A DNA stretch of 64,000 nt from Paenibacillus sp. YYML68 (GCF_027923405.1 NZ_BQYI01000001.1:1776501-1840500), one strand, 5' to 3'; numbered from the stretch's first letter, positions 9,263 to 18,793 are shown. Notes: generated by a model from the sequence alone, not told the origin. Program-made: numbers and translations.

Positions 9263-11086
9263 ATGGTGACAGACCAAAATGTCGTCGAGTCGTCAGCAGG
9301 TGAACTTCAGATGAGACGCGATAAGCTTCAGCAAGTCATCCAACAAAGAGATATACACTGTGTCTATCAACCGATTGTTTCGCTCAAGGATGGGGATATT
9401 CTCGGATTTGAATCACTTACGCGTGGCCCTGAGGACAGTCCGTTACACTTCCCTCTTGATTTATTCGGCTTGGCTAAGGAAGAAGGGCTGTTATATTCTC
9501 TCGATCAGCTCGCTCGGGTGAAGGCGATTCAAGGAGCTGCTCTGTCAAGCATGAATCAGCTTCTCTTTATGAATGTGTCGGCCGACATATTGTACGATCC
9601 GGAATTTGCTCCTGGCAAGACCTTAGAACTATTACGCGGCAAGGGACTGCATCCGTCTAATGTCGTATTTGAAATTACGGAGCGAAGCTCTATAGAAGAC
9701 TTTAATGCTGTGAAGCGTATACTTGAGCATTACCGACAGCAAGGCTATCGCATTGCCATTGATGATGCCGGAGCTGGTTACTCGTCGTTACAGTTCATTG
9801 CCGAGCTGAATCCACATTTCATTAAGATTGACCGATCGCTTGTTCACGATGTGCATCGGAACAAAACGAAGGAATATATCATGGAGACGATGGTGATGTT
9901 TGCTGAGAAGCTCGGCATTCACCTGATCGCCGAAGGTATAGAGACTGCGGATGAGCTGATGAAGCTTACCCGAATAGGTGTTCATTATGGTCAAGGCTTT
10001 TTACTCGGTCATCCGGTAGAGACACCGTCAGCCATTACACCAGACTTGCAGCGTCAAATCTTAGAGCATCGCAAGATCAACGAGATGATTGATCATTTTG
10101 TAGGAATTGGTGACATATCGACACCGTGCCAGACGTTTACCATGCAGACCTCGATATCGGTTGTCGCCAACTTTTTCAAGGATAATGTGAATGCTCAGGG
10201 CGCTGTTATTATGAAGGGACAGCAGCCTGTAGGCTTAATTATGCGAGACCGGCTGTTCCAGCAGCTGGCTGGCCAATATGGATATTCGTTGTTCTGGAAT
10301 CGCTCGATTGATCAGCTGATGGATGTGAGCCCACTTATAGTGGAGGAGCAGACTCCGGTAGAACACGTATCCAAGCTGGCTACGTCCCGTGATATTCGGA
10401 ATCTGTACGATCTGGTCATCGTTACGACGCAGGGCAAGCTTCATGGCACCGCTTCAATTCGTACCATACTGGAATGTATTACGAACGCGAAGATGGAGAG
10501 TGCGAAGGTCGCCAATCCATTGACCGGACTGCCTGGTAATTTGCAAATTAACAGAGAAATTAGCAGGAAGCTGGCTGATGGCTCCCGATTCTCCGTCATA
10601 TATGCCGATCTTGATTACTTCAAGTGGTTTAACGATCAATTCGGCTTCCATAAGGGCGATCAGCTTATCCAATTTACCGCTGACAGCATGCAGCAGGCGA
10701 TTTCGCTGCTTGGCACACCATCTGATTTTGTAGGGCATATTGGCGGAGACGACTTCATTGCCATCACTACATCTCCTGAGCCGGATCGAATATGTCTTGA
10801 GATGCTGCGGCGGTTTGATCTTGGGGTCCAAGCGTTATACGACTCCGGTAGCTTCACCTATGTGGAGGACCGTCACGGGAATCGTGTGGACAGTGAAGGG
10901 GTTACCTTATCGCTTGCACTTGTCGTATGCGATCCCGCGAACATGAACATTACGCCTGACCATATTTCGCAGGTTGCTGCCGCTTTGAAGAAGAAGTCCA
11001 AGGCCTTTAAGGGTAGCGTATTCTTCTGTGATTCGATCGGTAACAATGCGGAAGATTGCTGCAAGAGTGCTGCATTATACAAATAA
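9263..11086 (+). CDS. EAL-CBS-GGDEF c-di-GMP signalling protein
   Basis: Cytoplasmic protein of 607 aa with no membrane segment. EAL phosphodiesterase domain (about 25-265) retains the catalytic set: E50-S-L-T-R54, MNVSADIL, EITERSSIED, AIDDAGAGYSS, IKIDRSLV, IAEGIETADE, YGQGFLLG; the signature reads ESL instead of EAL, keeping the metal-binding Glu and the Arg. A CBS pair (about 275-415) follows, then a GGDEF domain (about 430-590) with GGDDF at 494-498, compatible with cyclase activity but lacking an obvious RxxD inhibitory site. Both making and breaking c-di-GMP are therefore possible, with CBS domains sensing a nucleotide. The Pho-like promoter suggests induction under phosphate limitation. 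Its end overlaps the convergent HAD gene by 12 nt. Confidence 0.9.
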   Translation: MVTDQNVVESSAGELQMRRDKLQQVIQQRDIHCVYQPIVSLKDGDILGFESLTRGPEDSPLHFPLDLFGLAKEEGLLYSLDQLARVKAIQGAALSSMNQLLFMNVSADILYDPEFAPGKTLELLRGKGLHPSNVVFEITERSSIEDFNAVKRILEHYRQQGYRIAIDDAGAGYSSLQFIAELNPHFIKIDRSLVHDVHRNKTKEYIMETMVMFAEKLGIHLIAEGIETADELMKLTRIGVHYGQGFLLGHPVETPSAITPDLQRQILEHRKINEMIDHFVGIGDISTPCQTFTMQTSISVVANFFKDNVNAQGAVIMKGQQPVGLIMRDRLFQQLAGQYGYSLFWNRSIDQLMDVSPLIVEEQTPVEHVSKLATSRDIRNLYDLVIVTTQGKLHGTASIRTILECITNAKMESAKVANPLTGLPGNLQINREISRKLADGSRFSVIYADLDYFKWFNDQFGFHKGDQLIQFTADSMQQAISLLGTPSDFVGHIGGDDFIAITTSPEPDRICLEMLRRFDLGVQALYDSGSFTYVEDRHGNRVDSEGVTLSLALVVCDPANMNITPDHISQVAAALKKKSKAFKGSVFFCDSIGNNAEDCCKSAALYK

Positions 11087-11836
11087 TTCGAGCATATGCT
11101 CCATCCGTCGTATCATATATACATTTCGTCGTCCCAGCCGGTGCTGGGATATTTTTTTGACATCAGGTTCATTGCTTCCCGAATCATGAATCCAGATCGC
11201 GTCCATGCCAGCCTTCACCGCTCCGCACACATCATGCTTCCAGGAGTTGCCGACCATGACCGCTTGTCGAGGCGGAAGCTTCATGCTTCGTATCGCTTGC
11301 TTGAATAAATAAAGGGATGGCTTCTTCTCCGCTGGTGAGCGTGCCGTGAACACTCGATGCTCCGGAAACAAGTCCTGCAGCCCGAATCGTTGTAGAAGCT
11401 GAAGCACCTCAAGCCTTGGGCTATTGCTAATAACTGCAAGCTTATGTGTCGATGCGAGGGCGGATAACGTTTCGAGCGTACGCGGGGGCAGCTGCTTCGC
11501 TGATGAATGCAGCTGAAGCACTTGCTGAATGAATGGTCTAGTCATTGCTTCGCTGATCGGCAGTCTATGTTCTCGGAACACCTGCCACAAGCATTGTACC
11601 TGCAGCTCGTCGAGCTGCTTGAAGGTAATTCGGTCCTTCTTATGCTGTCTCCACTTGGTCATATACGATTGCCACAGCTCTTGCCCATCTGGACGTTCTT
11701 CAGGTAACCAGCGTGCGCTAAGCTGCTCCCAAGCATGCAGGAAGCATGCTTCGAACGTCATGGTTTGTACGACAAGCGTTTGGTTCACATCAAAGAAAAT
11801 AGCTTGCTTACCGCGAAGCGGCTTCATCTCGATCAT
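11075..11836 (-). CDS. HAD-superfamily hydrolase-like protein with DxN motif
   Basis: Cytoplasmic 253-aa HAD-fold protein. Start ATG at 11836 has GGAGGG 6 nt upstream. Motif I reads FFDVNQTLV: the nucleophile Asp is present but the usual second Asp (general acid/base) is Asn. Motif II (VISNSPRLEV) and motif III/IV (MVGNSWKHDVCGAVKAGM) are intact. A helical cap lies between residues about 30 and 125. Known HAD dehalogenases also lack the second Asp, so a non-phosphatase reaction or weak phosphatase activity is possible; the substrate cannot be told. Transcribed alone, convergent with the c-di-GMP gene and divergent from polA. Confidence 0.82.
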   Translation of the reverse strand: MIEMKPLRGKQAIFFDVNQTLVVQTMTFEACFLHAWEQLSARWLPEERPDGQELWQSYMTKWRQHKKDRITFKQLDELQVQCLWQVFREHRLPISEAMTRPFIQQVLQLHSSAKQLPPRTLETLSALASTHKLAVISNSPRLEVLQLLQRFGLQDLFPEHRVFTARSPAEKKPSLYLFKQAIRSMKLPPRQAVMVGNSWKHDVCGAVKAGMDAIWIHDSGSNEPDVKKISQHRLGRRNVYMIRRMEHMLELFV

Positions 11837-11970
11837 CGTGTTCCCTCCGATCTCCTCAGTGCCATAGGTAGGCGAGCGGCAAGGATGAGTTAGTTCATTT
11901 TATGCATGAAGGGCTCGGGCGACGCCTTTTCGCAGAGAAAAGTGTCAAGTTTTTTTCTTGCTTACGCGTG

Positions 11971-11979
11971 TGCTATCAT
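11971..11979 (+). promoter_or_regulatory. Extended -10 promoter element for polA
   Basis: TGC-TATCAT (11971-11979) fits an extended -10 TGnTATnAT element 36 nt before the polA start; no good -35 lies upstream. The HAD-polA intergenic stretch (11837-12014) shows nothing else recognisable. Confidence 0.45.
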
Positions 11980-12014
11980 AAGAAGAGAATGCAGTTCGTA
12001 GGGATGAGGTGCAC

Positions 12015-14750
12015 ATGTTGTCTAAGTCGAAATTAATTATTGTAGATGGTAACGGAATAGCATATCGGGCGTTCTTCGCGCTGCCGCTGCTCAGCAACTC
12101 CAAGGGGATTCATACGAATGCGGTATTCGGCTTCACCAGAATGCTGCTGAAGCTTATTGAGGATTACAAGCCGACACACTTTCTTGTCGCATTCGATGCG
12201 GGTAAGAAGACGTTCAGACATACAGGCTATGCCCAATATAAAGGAACGCGGGAGAAGACGCCGCCGGAGCTGTCTGAGCAATTCCCGCTGTTGCGTGAGC
12301 TTATCCAATCGTTCGGTATGAAGCAGTTCGAGCTCGAGGGCTACGAGGCCGATGACATTATTGGGACAGTGACGAAGGTAATTGAGAGCAAGGCTGAATA
12401 CGAGGCGCTGGTCGTAACGGGCGATAAAGATATGCTGCAGCTCGCATCGGACAAGGTATCGATCGCTCTGACGCGGAAGGGGATCAGTGAGATCGAGCTG
12501 TACAACCCGGCATACATCGACGAGAAATATGGCTTGAAGCCTGAGCAAATTATTGACCTCAAGGGGCTCATGGGCGATACGAGCGATAACATTCCCGGTA
12601 TACCAGGCGTAGGCGAGAAGACAGCGCTCAAGCTGCTGCACGAGTATGGCTCGGTGGAGCAGGTGCTGGAGAATGCCTCGCTGATTAAGGGGAAAATGGG
12701 CGAGAAGGTCGCCGCCCATGCAGACGATGCCCGGATGAGCAAGGAGCTCGCGACGATCTACCGCGAGGTGCCTGCGGAGCTGCCGCTGGACGAGCTGGCC
12801 TATAGCGGATATGAGAAGGATGCGCTCGCGGATATGTTCCGCAAGCTTGAATTCAAGTCGCTGCTGGAGGAGCTCGATCTGTACGGACACGGCGGATCGG
12901 CTGATCCAGCTGACGTTGAAGAGGCGGAGGCGCATGCTCCTATCGAGGCGGTCTGGGCGGCGGGCGAGGAGCAGCTGGCGAGACTGTCTGACGAGCTGGA
13001 TCGGGTGACCACCATTCACGTCGAGGTCGTTGGAGACAATCCGCACAATTCGGACGTGCTCGGTCTGGCATTCTACGTGCCGAATGCGGAGGCGGAAGAA
13101 GGGAACGCGGACATTCTGGCCGCAGACGTGTACTACGTGCCTTATAGCGCGCTGAAGGAGGCCGCTCAAGGCAGTGCGGCTGAGCGTGTGAAGCTATGGC
13201 TGGAGCAGGAGGATAAGGCTGTCGCGATGTACGACCTGCACCGTGCGATCATTGCACTCGCATGGCATGGGATCGAGCTGCGCGGAGTGGCGTTCGACGT
13301 GCTCTTAGCCGGCTATCTGCTCGATCCAACGGAATCGACGCTGACGCTCAGCGGCTTGACGAGCCGCTATAAGCTGCCTGCGCTCCAAGCGGATGAGGAC
13401 GTCTTCGGCAAGGGGGCGAAGTTCCAGATTCCGTCTGAGGACAAGCTGTGTGACTTCATGGCACGCAAGACGGCCGCTATCGAGCGATTGACACCGAAGC
13501 TGAAGTCTGCGCTTGAGGCTGACCGTATGGAGCCGCTCTACTACGAGCTGGAGCATCCGCTAGCGCTCGTCCTTGCCTCAATGGAGCGCAAGGGGATTAA
13601 GGTCGACACCGGTGAACTGGAGGCGTACGGCAAGGATCTTGCCGGTCAGCTCGAGGGCATTATGAAGTCTATCTACGAATCCGTAGGAACCGAATTCAAT
13701 ATTAATTCACCGAAGCAGCTCGGCGAAATTTTATTCGAGAAGCTGGGGCTGCCTGTCGTCAAGAAGACGAAGACCGGCTATTCGACCGATGCGGAGGTGC
13801 TGGAGAAGCTGGAGCCGCATCACCCGGTCATCGGCCACATTTTACACTATCGTACACTCTCTAAGCTTCAGTCGACTTATGTGGAAGGTCTGCTGAAGGA
13901 GGTTCGGCCGTCGACCGGCAAGGTGCATACGTATTATAAACAGACGATCGCCGCGACAGGCCGCTTAAGCAGCCAATATCCGAACCTGCAGAACATTCCG
14001 ATCCGACTTGAGGAAGGGCGCAAAATTCGCAAGGTGTTCGTGCCGTCCGAGCCGGGCTGGCGTATCGTAACCGCGGACTACTCGCAGATCGAGCTGCGCG
14101 TGCTTGCGCACATTTCCCAGGATGAGAAGCTGATCGAAGCGTTCCGCAACAATATGGACATTCATACGAAGACCGCGATGGACGTATTCGGGGTGTCCGA
14201 GGAGCAGGTCGACTCGAATATGCGACGCCAAGCGAAGGCGGTCAACTTCGGCATTGTGTATGGCATTAGCGATTACGGCTTATCGCAAAACTTAAATATT
14301 ACGCGCAAGGACGCGGCGAAATTTATTGAGCAATATTTTGCCGTGTTCCAGGGCGTACGAACATATATGGACACCATCGTGCAGACGGCGCGGGACAATG
14401 GCTACGTATCGACGCTGCTGAACCGCAGACGGTACTTGCCAGAGATTAAGGCGTCGAACTTCAACACGCGCTCGTTCGCGGAGCGCACGGCGATGAACTC
14501 CCCGATTCAGGGCACCGCGGCCGATATTATTAAGCTGGCGATGGTGCAGCTCGATGAGCGGATGCGTCAGGAGCAGGTGAAAAGCCGCATGCTGCTTCAG
14601 GTGCATGACGAACTGGTGTTCGAGGTGCCGGAGGAGGAGCTCGATCAGATGAAGGCGATGATCATCGAAGTGATGGAATCGGCTCTTGCGCTCGATGTGC
14701 CGCTGAAGGTCGACGCCGACTCCGGTGCGAACTGGTACGAGGCGAAATAA
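12015..14750 (+). CDS. polA: DNA polymerase I
   Basis: Replicative and repair polymerase of 911 aa. Domains: 5'-3' exonuclease (1-290; DGNGIAYRAFFA, EGYEADDIIGT, VVTGDKDMLQL, GLMGDTSDNIPG), a 3'-5' exonuclease-like domain (about 310-480) without the DxE metal residues, so proofreading is absent as in other Bacillales Pol I, and family A polymerase (490-911; DYSQIELR, RRQAKAVNFGIVYG, QVHDELVFEV). ATG at 12015 is preferred over an in-frame GTG at 12009; GGGATGAGG precedes. mutM starts 18 nt after the stop, so polA-mutM-ytaF-coaE form a DNA-repair/housekeeping cluster also found in Bacillus. Confidence 0.97.
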   Translation: MLSKSKLIIVDGNGIAYRAFFALPLLSNSKGIHTNAVFGFTRMLLKLIEDYKPTHFLVAFDAGKKTFRHTGYAQYKGTREKTPPELSEQFPLLRELIQSFGMKQFELEGYEADDIIGTVTKVIESKAEYEALVVTGDKDMLQLASDKVSIALTRKGISEIELYNPAYIDEKYGLKPEQIIDLKGLMGDTSDNIPGIPGVGEKTALKLLHEYGSVEQVLENASLIKGKMGEKVAAHADDARMSKELATIYREVPAELPLDELAYSGYEKDALADMFRKLEFKSLLEELDLYGHGGSADPADVEEAEAHAPIEAVWAAGEEQLARLSDELDRVTTIHVEVVGDNPHNSDVLGLAFYVPNAEAEEGNADILAADVYYVPYSALKEAAQGSAAERVKLWLEQEDKAVAMYDLHRAIIALAWHGIELRGVAFDVLLAGYLLDPTESTLTLSGLTSRYKLPALQADEDVFGKGAKFQIPSEDKLCDFMARKTAAIERLTPKLKSALEADRMEPLYYELEHPLALVLASMERKGIKVDTGELEAYGKDLAGQLEGIMKSIYESVGTEFNINSPKQLGEILFEKLGLPVVKKTKTGYSTDAEVLEKLEPHHPVIGHILHYRTLSKLQSTYVEGLLKEVRPSTGKVHTYYKQTIAATGRLSSQYPNLQNIPIRLEEGRKIRKVFVPSEPGWRIVTADYSQIELRVLAHISQDEKLIEAFRNNMDIHTKTAMDVFGVSEEQVDSNMRRQAKAVNFGIVYGISDYGLSQNLNITRKDAAKFIEQYFAVFQGVRTYMDTIVQTARDNGYVSTLLNRRRYLPEIKASNFNTRSFAERTAMNSPIQGTAADIIKLAMVQLDERMRQEQVKSRMLLQVHDELVFEVPEEELDQMKAMIIEVMESALALDVPLKVDADSGANWYEAK

Positions 14751-14768
14751 CAGGAGGAATCAGACATC

Positions 14769-15614
14769 ATGCCGGAATTGCCAGAGGTGGAGACGGTTCG
14801 GCGCACGCTGCAGCAGCTCGTCGTCGGCAAACAAATTGAGCGTGTCAGCATTCATCTGCCACGCATTATCCAGCGTCCGGATGACCTGCAGCAATTCGCT
14901 TCGCTACTAGCAGGCGAGACGATTCAGTCGGTAGAGCGGCGGGGGAAATTTCTCCGCTTTATGCTTGATGCCTATACGCTCGTGTCGCATCTGCGGATGG
15001 AAGGGCGCTACGGTGTATACGAGGCTGCGGAGCCGCTGGAGACGCATACGCATGTCGTGTTTCATTTTACCGACGGGACGGAGCTGAGATATAAGGATGT
15101 GCGGCAATTCGGGACGATGCATCTGTTCTCGGCGAATGAGGACCTGAACGAGCAGCCGCTGTGCAAGCTCGGGCTGGAGCCGCTGGAGGCGACGTTCACA
15201 GAGAAGGCGTTCCGGGACAAGCTGAGCAAGCGGTCGACGAAGATCAAGCCGCTCCTGCTGAATCAGGAATATGTCGTCGGACTCGGGAATATTTATGTCG
15301 ATGAGGCGCTCCACTTGGCCGGTATACACCCGGAGCGAGAAGCGAGTAGCTTGCGCGGCGCGGAATGGACAAGACTGTATGAGGCGGTCGTCCGAACGCT
15401 GGAGGAGGCTGTCGAAGCTGGCGGCTCATCGGTCAAGTCGTACGTCAACGGTCAAGGCGAGATCGGCATGTTCCAGCATCAGCTGAAGGTATACGGTCGC
15501 AAGGGTCAGCCGTGTAACGGGTGTGGAGGTCCGATCGAGAAGACAGTCGTCGGCGGTCGGGGCACTCACTTCTGTCCGGTCTGTCAGCCGATGAAGAAGC
15601 ATAGTGGTGCGTGA
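14769..15614 (+). CDS. mutM: Formamidopyrimidine-DNA glycosylase
   Basis: Base-excision repair glycosylase/AP lyase that removes 8-oxoguanine and formamidopyrimidines, 281 aa. N-terminal catalytic PELPEVETV (Pro2, Glu3), the H2TH domain (GNIYVDEALHLAGIHP), and a C-terminal zinc finger with Cys pairs in CNGCGG and FCPVCQ. AGGAGG precedes the start. Genuine Fpg rather than Nei because of the PELPE start. Confidence 0.97.
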   Translation: MPELPEVETVRRTLQQLVVGKQIERVSIHLPRIIQRPDDLQQFASLLAGETIQSVERRGKFLRFMLDAYTLVSHLRMEGRYGVYEAAEPLETHTHVVFHFTDGTELRYKDVRQFGTMHLFSANEDLNEQPLCKLGLEPLEATFTEKAFRDKLSKRSTKIKPLLLNQEYVVGLGNIYVDEALHLAGIHPEREASSLRGAEWTRLYEAVVRTLEEAVEAGGSSVKSYVNGQGEIGMFQHQLKVYGRKGQPCNGCGGPIEKTVVGGRGTHFCPVCQPMKKHSGA

Positions 15615-15834
15615 GCTTTGTAGACGTGAAAATAAGATGCACACCCCGCCCAGAAGCGCCATATAGTAGCGAGTGAAGGCGCGCAAGGTCTGCTCAGCCG
15701 ATGAGGCGTGCAGGCTTGCGTCATGAACTTGCTAGAGCCGCCGAAGCTGCAAGTTAGCACCGATACGGACAGTTGAACGTGCTGAAGGTGAAGCTAAAGG
15801 TGAGGCGGTTCCGCTTTACTCGGGAGGGGACATC

Positions 15835-16512
15835 ATGCTGCCTGTAGTTTCGTTAATGCTGCTGGCGCTCGCAGTCAGCTTAGACGGCTTCGGCGTCGGT
15901 ATTACGTACGGCTTACGCAAAATCCGCATCCCGCTGCTGTCCATCGCCATCATCTCGTTCTGCTCCGGACTGATCATCTTCGGTTCGATGCAGCTCGGTG
16001 TGTGGCTGAAGGGCTGGGTGCAGCCGGAGACGGCCCAGATGCTGGGTGCGATCATACTGATCGGAATCGGGACGTGGGCGCTGTATCAGCTGTACAGTCA
16101 ACGTAATGGGGATCAGGAGGACGAGGAGGAGAATCATTCGCCTGTTGCAGTGGTGCCTGCTGCTACGGCGAAGGAAGTGCTGTACATCGAGCTGAAGCGA
16201 TTCGGACTTGTCATTCAAATTTTGCGCAAGCCGTCCATCGCGGACGTCGACCGCTCCGGCAACATCTCGGCCTATGAGGCGATGCTGCTCGGTACGGCGC
16301 TGTCGCTCGATGCGCTCGGCGCGGGGATCGGGGCTGCGATGCTCGGATTTACGCCGTGGCTGACGGCGGCGGTCATCGCACTTGCGAGCGGAACGTTCTT
16401 AAGCGTCGGGCTTCGAGTCGGCTTCCGGTATGCGGGCATGAAGTGGATGCGCAAGCTGTCCTTGCTGCCGGGGTTCGTATTAATTATGATGGGAATTATG
16501 AAGCTGTTCTAA
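15835..16512 (+). CDS. ytaF: Sporulation membrane protein YtaF (MntP-like fold)
   Basis: Integral membrane protein of 225 aa with six predicted helices in two repeats; each repeat starts with the Asp motif (LAVSLDGFGVGI near 12; ALSLDALGAGIGA near 155) typical of the MntP/YtaF cation-exporter-like family. A hydrophilic loop of about 55 residues separates the halves. Position between mutM and coaE is the one ytaF has in Bacillus. Start preceded by GGGAGGGG. The 220 nt before it (15615-15834) hold no gene that I can support. Confidence 0.85.
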   Translation: MLPVVSLMLLALAVSLDGFGVGITYGLRKIRIPLLSIAIISFCSGLIIFGSMQLGVWLKGWVQPETAQMLGAIILIGIGTWALYQLYSQRNGDQEDEEENHSPVAVVPAATAKEVLYIELKRFGLVIQILRKPSIADVDRSGNISAYEAMLLGTALSLDALGAGIGAAMLGFTPWLTAAVIALASGTFLSVGLRVGFRYAGMKWMRKLSLLPGFVLIMMGIMKLF

Positions 16513-16542
16513 TGTGAATGGTGAAGATAAGGATTTGAGAGT

Positions 16543-17139
16543 ATGAATATAGGATTAACCGGAGGTATCGCCTGCGGCAAAAGCACGGTCGCCCGTCTGC
16601 TCGTCAGCCGCGGCGCCCTGCTGGTCGATGCGGACCGCATCGCCAGAGAAGTAGTCGAGCCCGGTACGCCGGTGCTCGCCCAAGTGATTGAGGCGTTCGG
16701 TGGTGACCTGCTGCAGGCGGACGGCTCATTGAACCGCAAGAAGCTCGGTGAGCGTATTTTCGGAGATGCGGAGGCAAGGAAGAAGCTCGAGCAGCTTCTG
16801 CATCCTCCTATTCGGGCGTTGATGCGTGAACGCAAGGAGACGTTCGAGACCGAGTTCCCGGACAAGCTCGTCGTGCTCGACATTCCGCTGCTGTACGAGT
16901 CTGGTCAGACGTCGATCGTGGATGAGATTATGGTCGTCTATGTGCCGCGTGACGTGCAGCTTGTACGGCTGATGGAGCGGGACGGGCTGACGCTGGAGGC
17001 GGCTGAGAAGCGGATTGCTGCTCAGATGCCGATCGAAGAGAAGAAACGGCTAGCAGATATTGTGATTGATAATAGCGGCACGATTGACGAGACCGAAAGG
17101 CAAATCGAATCGTTTTGGACGGAAAGGGGGCTTTCATGA
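16543..17139 (+). CDS. coaE: Dephospho-CoA kinase
   Basis: Last enzyme of coenzyme A synthesis: phosphorylates the 3'-OH of dephospho-CoA. 198 aa with P-loop GLTGGIACGKST at 4-15, DADRIAREVVEPG and the LID region (RMxAQMP-like, AEKRIAAQMPIEEK). The last codons overlap the next start (ATGA), so the transglycosylase is translationally coupled. Confidence 0.95.
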   Translation: MNIGLTGGIACGKSTVARLLVSRGALLVDADRIAREVVEPGTPVLAQVIEAFGGDLLQADGSLNRKKLGERIFGDAEARKKLEQLLHPPIRALMRERKETFETEFPDKLVVLDIPLLYESGQTSIVDEIMVVYVPRDVQLVRLMERDGLTLEAAEKRIAAQMPIEEKKRLADIVIDNSGTIDETERQIESFWTERGLS

Positions 17140-17711
17140 GCTTTTGGCGCAAAAAGCGGGTGTACGCTCTATTGCTGCTTACTTTTCTCCTATTCTTATT
17201 CCTAAGCAGCTCGTGGATGGGCCGATTAATCTATCCGATTCATTATAAAGAGGTTATTCAACAGCATGCGGTCAAGTATAAGCTCGATCCGTTCTTGATC
17301 GCCGCCATTATACGTGTGGAAACGAATTATAAGCCGGATGTATCGTCCGTTAAGGGTGCTTATGGGTTGATGCAGCTTATGCCCGATACGTCGGATTGGA
17401 TCATTGACAAGGCTCCGTTCGATAAGTCGTTCAAGCAGCGGCTTGATCAGCCGGTCGTGAACATTGAGCTAGGTGCTTGGTACTTAAATTGGATGGACAA
17501 GCAGTTCGATGGGAATCTGTATGCCGTCATCGCTGGCTATAACGCAGGACACGGCAAGGTGAGTCGCTGGATGAGCGAAGGCGAGTGGGACGGTACGTTC
17601 CAGCACGTGGATCGTATCCCGTACGGTGAAACACGCCACTATGTGCAGCGCGTCATGTATTATTACGATAAGTATGAGAAGCTGTATGCCGAGGAATGGA
17701 TGGATAAATAG
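17136..17711 (+). CDS. Membrane-anchored lytic transglycosylase (SLT family)
   Basis: Peptidoglycan lytic transglycosylase of 191 aa. ATG at 17136 overlaps the coaE stop and has AAAGGGGG 6 nt upstream. N-terminal membrane anchor (about 8-28) followed by an SLT domain: catalytic Glu in AAIIRVETNYKPD, then GAYGLMQLMP, and AVIAGYNAGHGKVSRW. Resembles the small SLT proteins encoded next to coaE in Bacillales; a role in cell-wall turnover or spore germination is inference. Confidence 0.88.
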   Translation: MSFWRKKRVYALLLLTFLLFLFLSSSWMGRLIYPIHYKEVIQQHAVKYKLDPFLIAAIIRVETNYKPDVSSVKGAYGLMQLMPDTSDWIIDKAPFDKSFKQRLDQPVVNIELGAWYLNWMDKQFDGNLYAVIAGYNAGHGKVSRWMSEGEWDGTFQHVDRIPYGETRHYVQRVMYYYDKYEKLYAEEWMDK

Positions 17712-17721
17712 AAAGGAGCAC

Positions 17722-17748
17722 CGGACAGGTGCTAGTTGCTCCTGTCCG
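17722..17748. terminator. Hairpin between convergent genes
   Basis: CGGACAGG (17722-17729) pairs with CCTGTCCG (17741-17748), loop 11 nt, between the convergent transglycosylase and SASP genes. No T-run follows on either strand, so terminator function is uncertain. Confidence 0.4.
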
Positions 17749-17779
17749 ACACTCCTTGCGTATTCTGCGAAACGTGTTA

Positions 17780-18004
17780 TTATTTGAATTGACCTGCAAG
17801 CTGCTGCTCTGCGATTTGTACTAGGCGACGTGTAATGTGACCACCGATCGCACCAGTATCACGAGTAGCCATGTTACCATAGTAACCGTCTTGCGGAATG
17901 GCGATACCAAGCTCCTGTGCCACTTCGTATTTCAGTTGATCCAACGCTGCATTTGCTTGAGGGACTACCAATGCGTTGCTGCTGCGGGATTGACCTGCAC
18001 CCAT
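17780..18004 (-). CDS. Alpha/beta-type small acid-soluble spore protein
   Basis: Spore DNA-coating protein of 74 aa. The family signatures are visible: the germination-protease site (KYEVAQELGI, cleaved after Glu) and the DNA-binding segment RDTGAIGGHITRRLVQIAEQQL. A strong AAGGAGGTG precedes the start and CATAATA at 18035-18041 (minus strand) resembles a sigma-G -10 element; the -35 is not clear. Shows that the organism makes endospores. Confidence 0.95.
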   Translation of the reverse strand: MGAGQSRSSNALVVPQANAALDQLKYEVAQELGIAIPQDGYYGNMATRDTGAIGGHITRRLVQIAEQQLAGQFK

Positions 18005-18123
18005 GTCTGTTCACCTCCTTGTCGTTGGTAATCCTATTATGTGTCCTGCTGGCGTTCTTCATGTGAGGGATTCATTGGTAATGGCGGTTCAGACGGTACA
18101 TATGGAAAGGAAGAGCTCGAATT

Positions 18124-18609
18124 ATGAAATGTCCGTATTGCGATAACGCCGGGACGAAGGTGCTTGATTCCCGTTCCGCTAATGAGAATAAATCGATTCG
18201 CCGCCGCCGCGAATGCGAGAAGTGCCAGAAGCGCTTCACGACGTTCGAGATGGTGGAGGAGACGCCGCTGATCGTCATTAAGAAGGACGGCAGCCGCGAG
18301 GAGTTCAGCCGCGAGAAGATGCTACGCGGTCTCATCCGCGCCTGTGAGAAGCGTCCGGTCTCGGTGGAGCAGCTCGAGATGATCGTCTCCGAGGTGGAGA
18401 AGCAGCTGCGCAACACCGCCCATGCCGAGGTCGACAGCCGCGACATCGGCGAGATCGTCATGACCGAGCTGTACCCTGTCGACGAGGTCGCCTACATTCG
18501 CTTCGCCTCCGTATACCGCCAGTTCAAGGACATCAACATGTTCATGAAGGAGCTCAACGAGCTGCTGTCCAAGCACCAGGTAGGCGGGGAAGGCAACGGT
18601 AAGCTGTAG
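18124..18609 (+). CDS. nrdR: Transcriptional repressor NrdR
   Basis: Represses ribonucleotide reductase genes in response to dATP/ATP. 161 aa: N-terminal zinc ribbon (CPYC and CEKCQKRF), then an ATP-cone domain ([15 protein letters not shown]). Length and sequence are those of the family. In Bacillus the dnaB and dnaI genes follow; here a tRNA-Ala locus carrying a mobile element follows. 18610-18793 has no supported gene. Confidence 0.96.
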   Translation: MKCPYCDNAGTKVLDSRSANENKSIRRRRECEKCQKRFTTFEMVEETPLIVIKKDGSREEFSREKMLRGLIRACEKRPVSVEQLEMIVSEVEKQLRNTAHAEVDSRDIGEIVMTELYPVDEVAYIRFASVYRQFKDINMFMKELNELLSKHQVGGEGNGKL

Positions 18610-18793
18610 CGTTTGTAGGAGATGTGATCGGGCGCAGGGGGCGGGCTGTTGTTGGCTCGCGGGATGGGATGGGCAAGACGCCTGCCTGTAGCTAGAAAGA
18701 AGGGCAAATGATGATGCGAAGGCGTGCGGATTGCTTATGAGCCAGTACGGAATGTGCGTGTGCGACTCGGTCATGAGGCTCCTTCTGGTGGTG

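Noticed and set aside
12033-13169. 378-codon frame on the minus strand of polA
   Set aside because: Shadow of polA: G+C-rich coding sequence read in antisense, with Arg/Leu-rich composition and no start signal.
12900-13450. Loss of proofreading residues in PolA as a novelty
   Set aside because: Bacillales DNA polymerase I normally has an inactive 3'-5' exonuclease domain.
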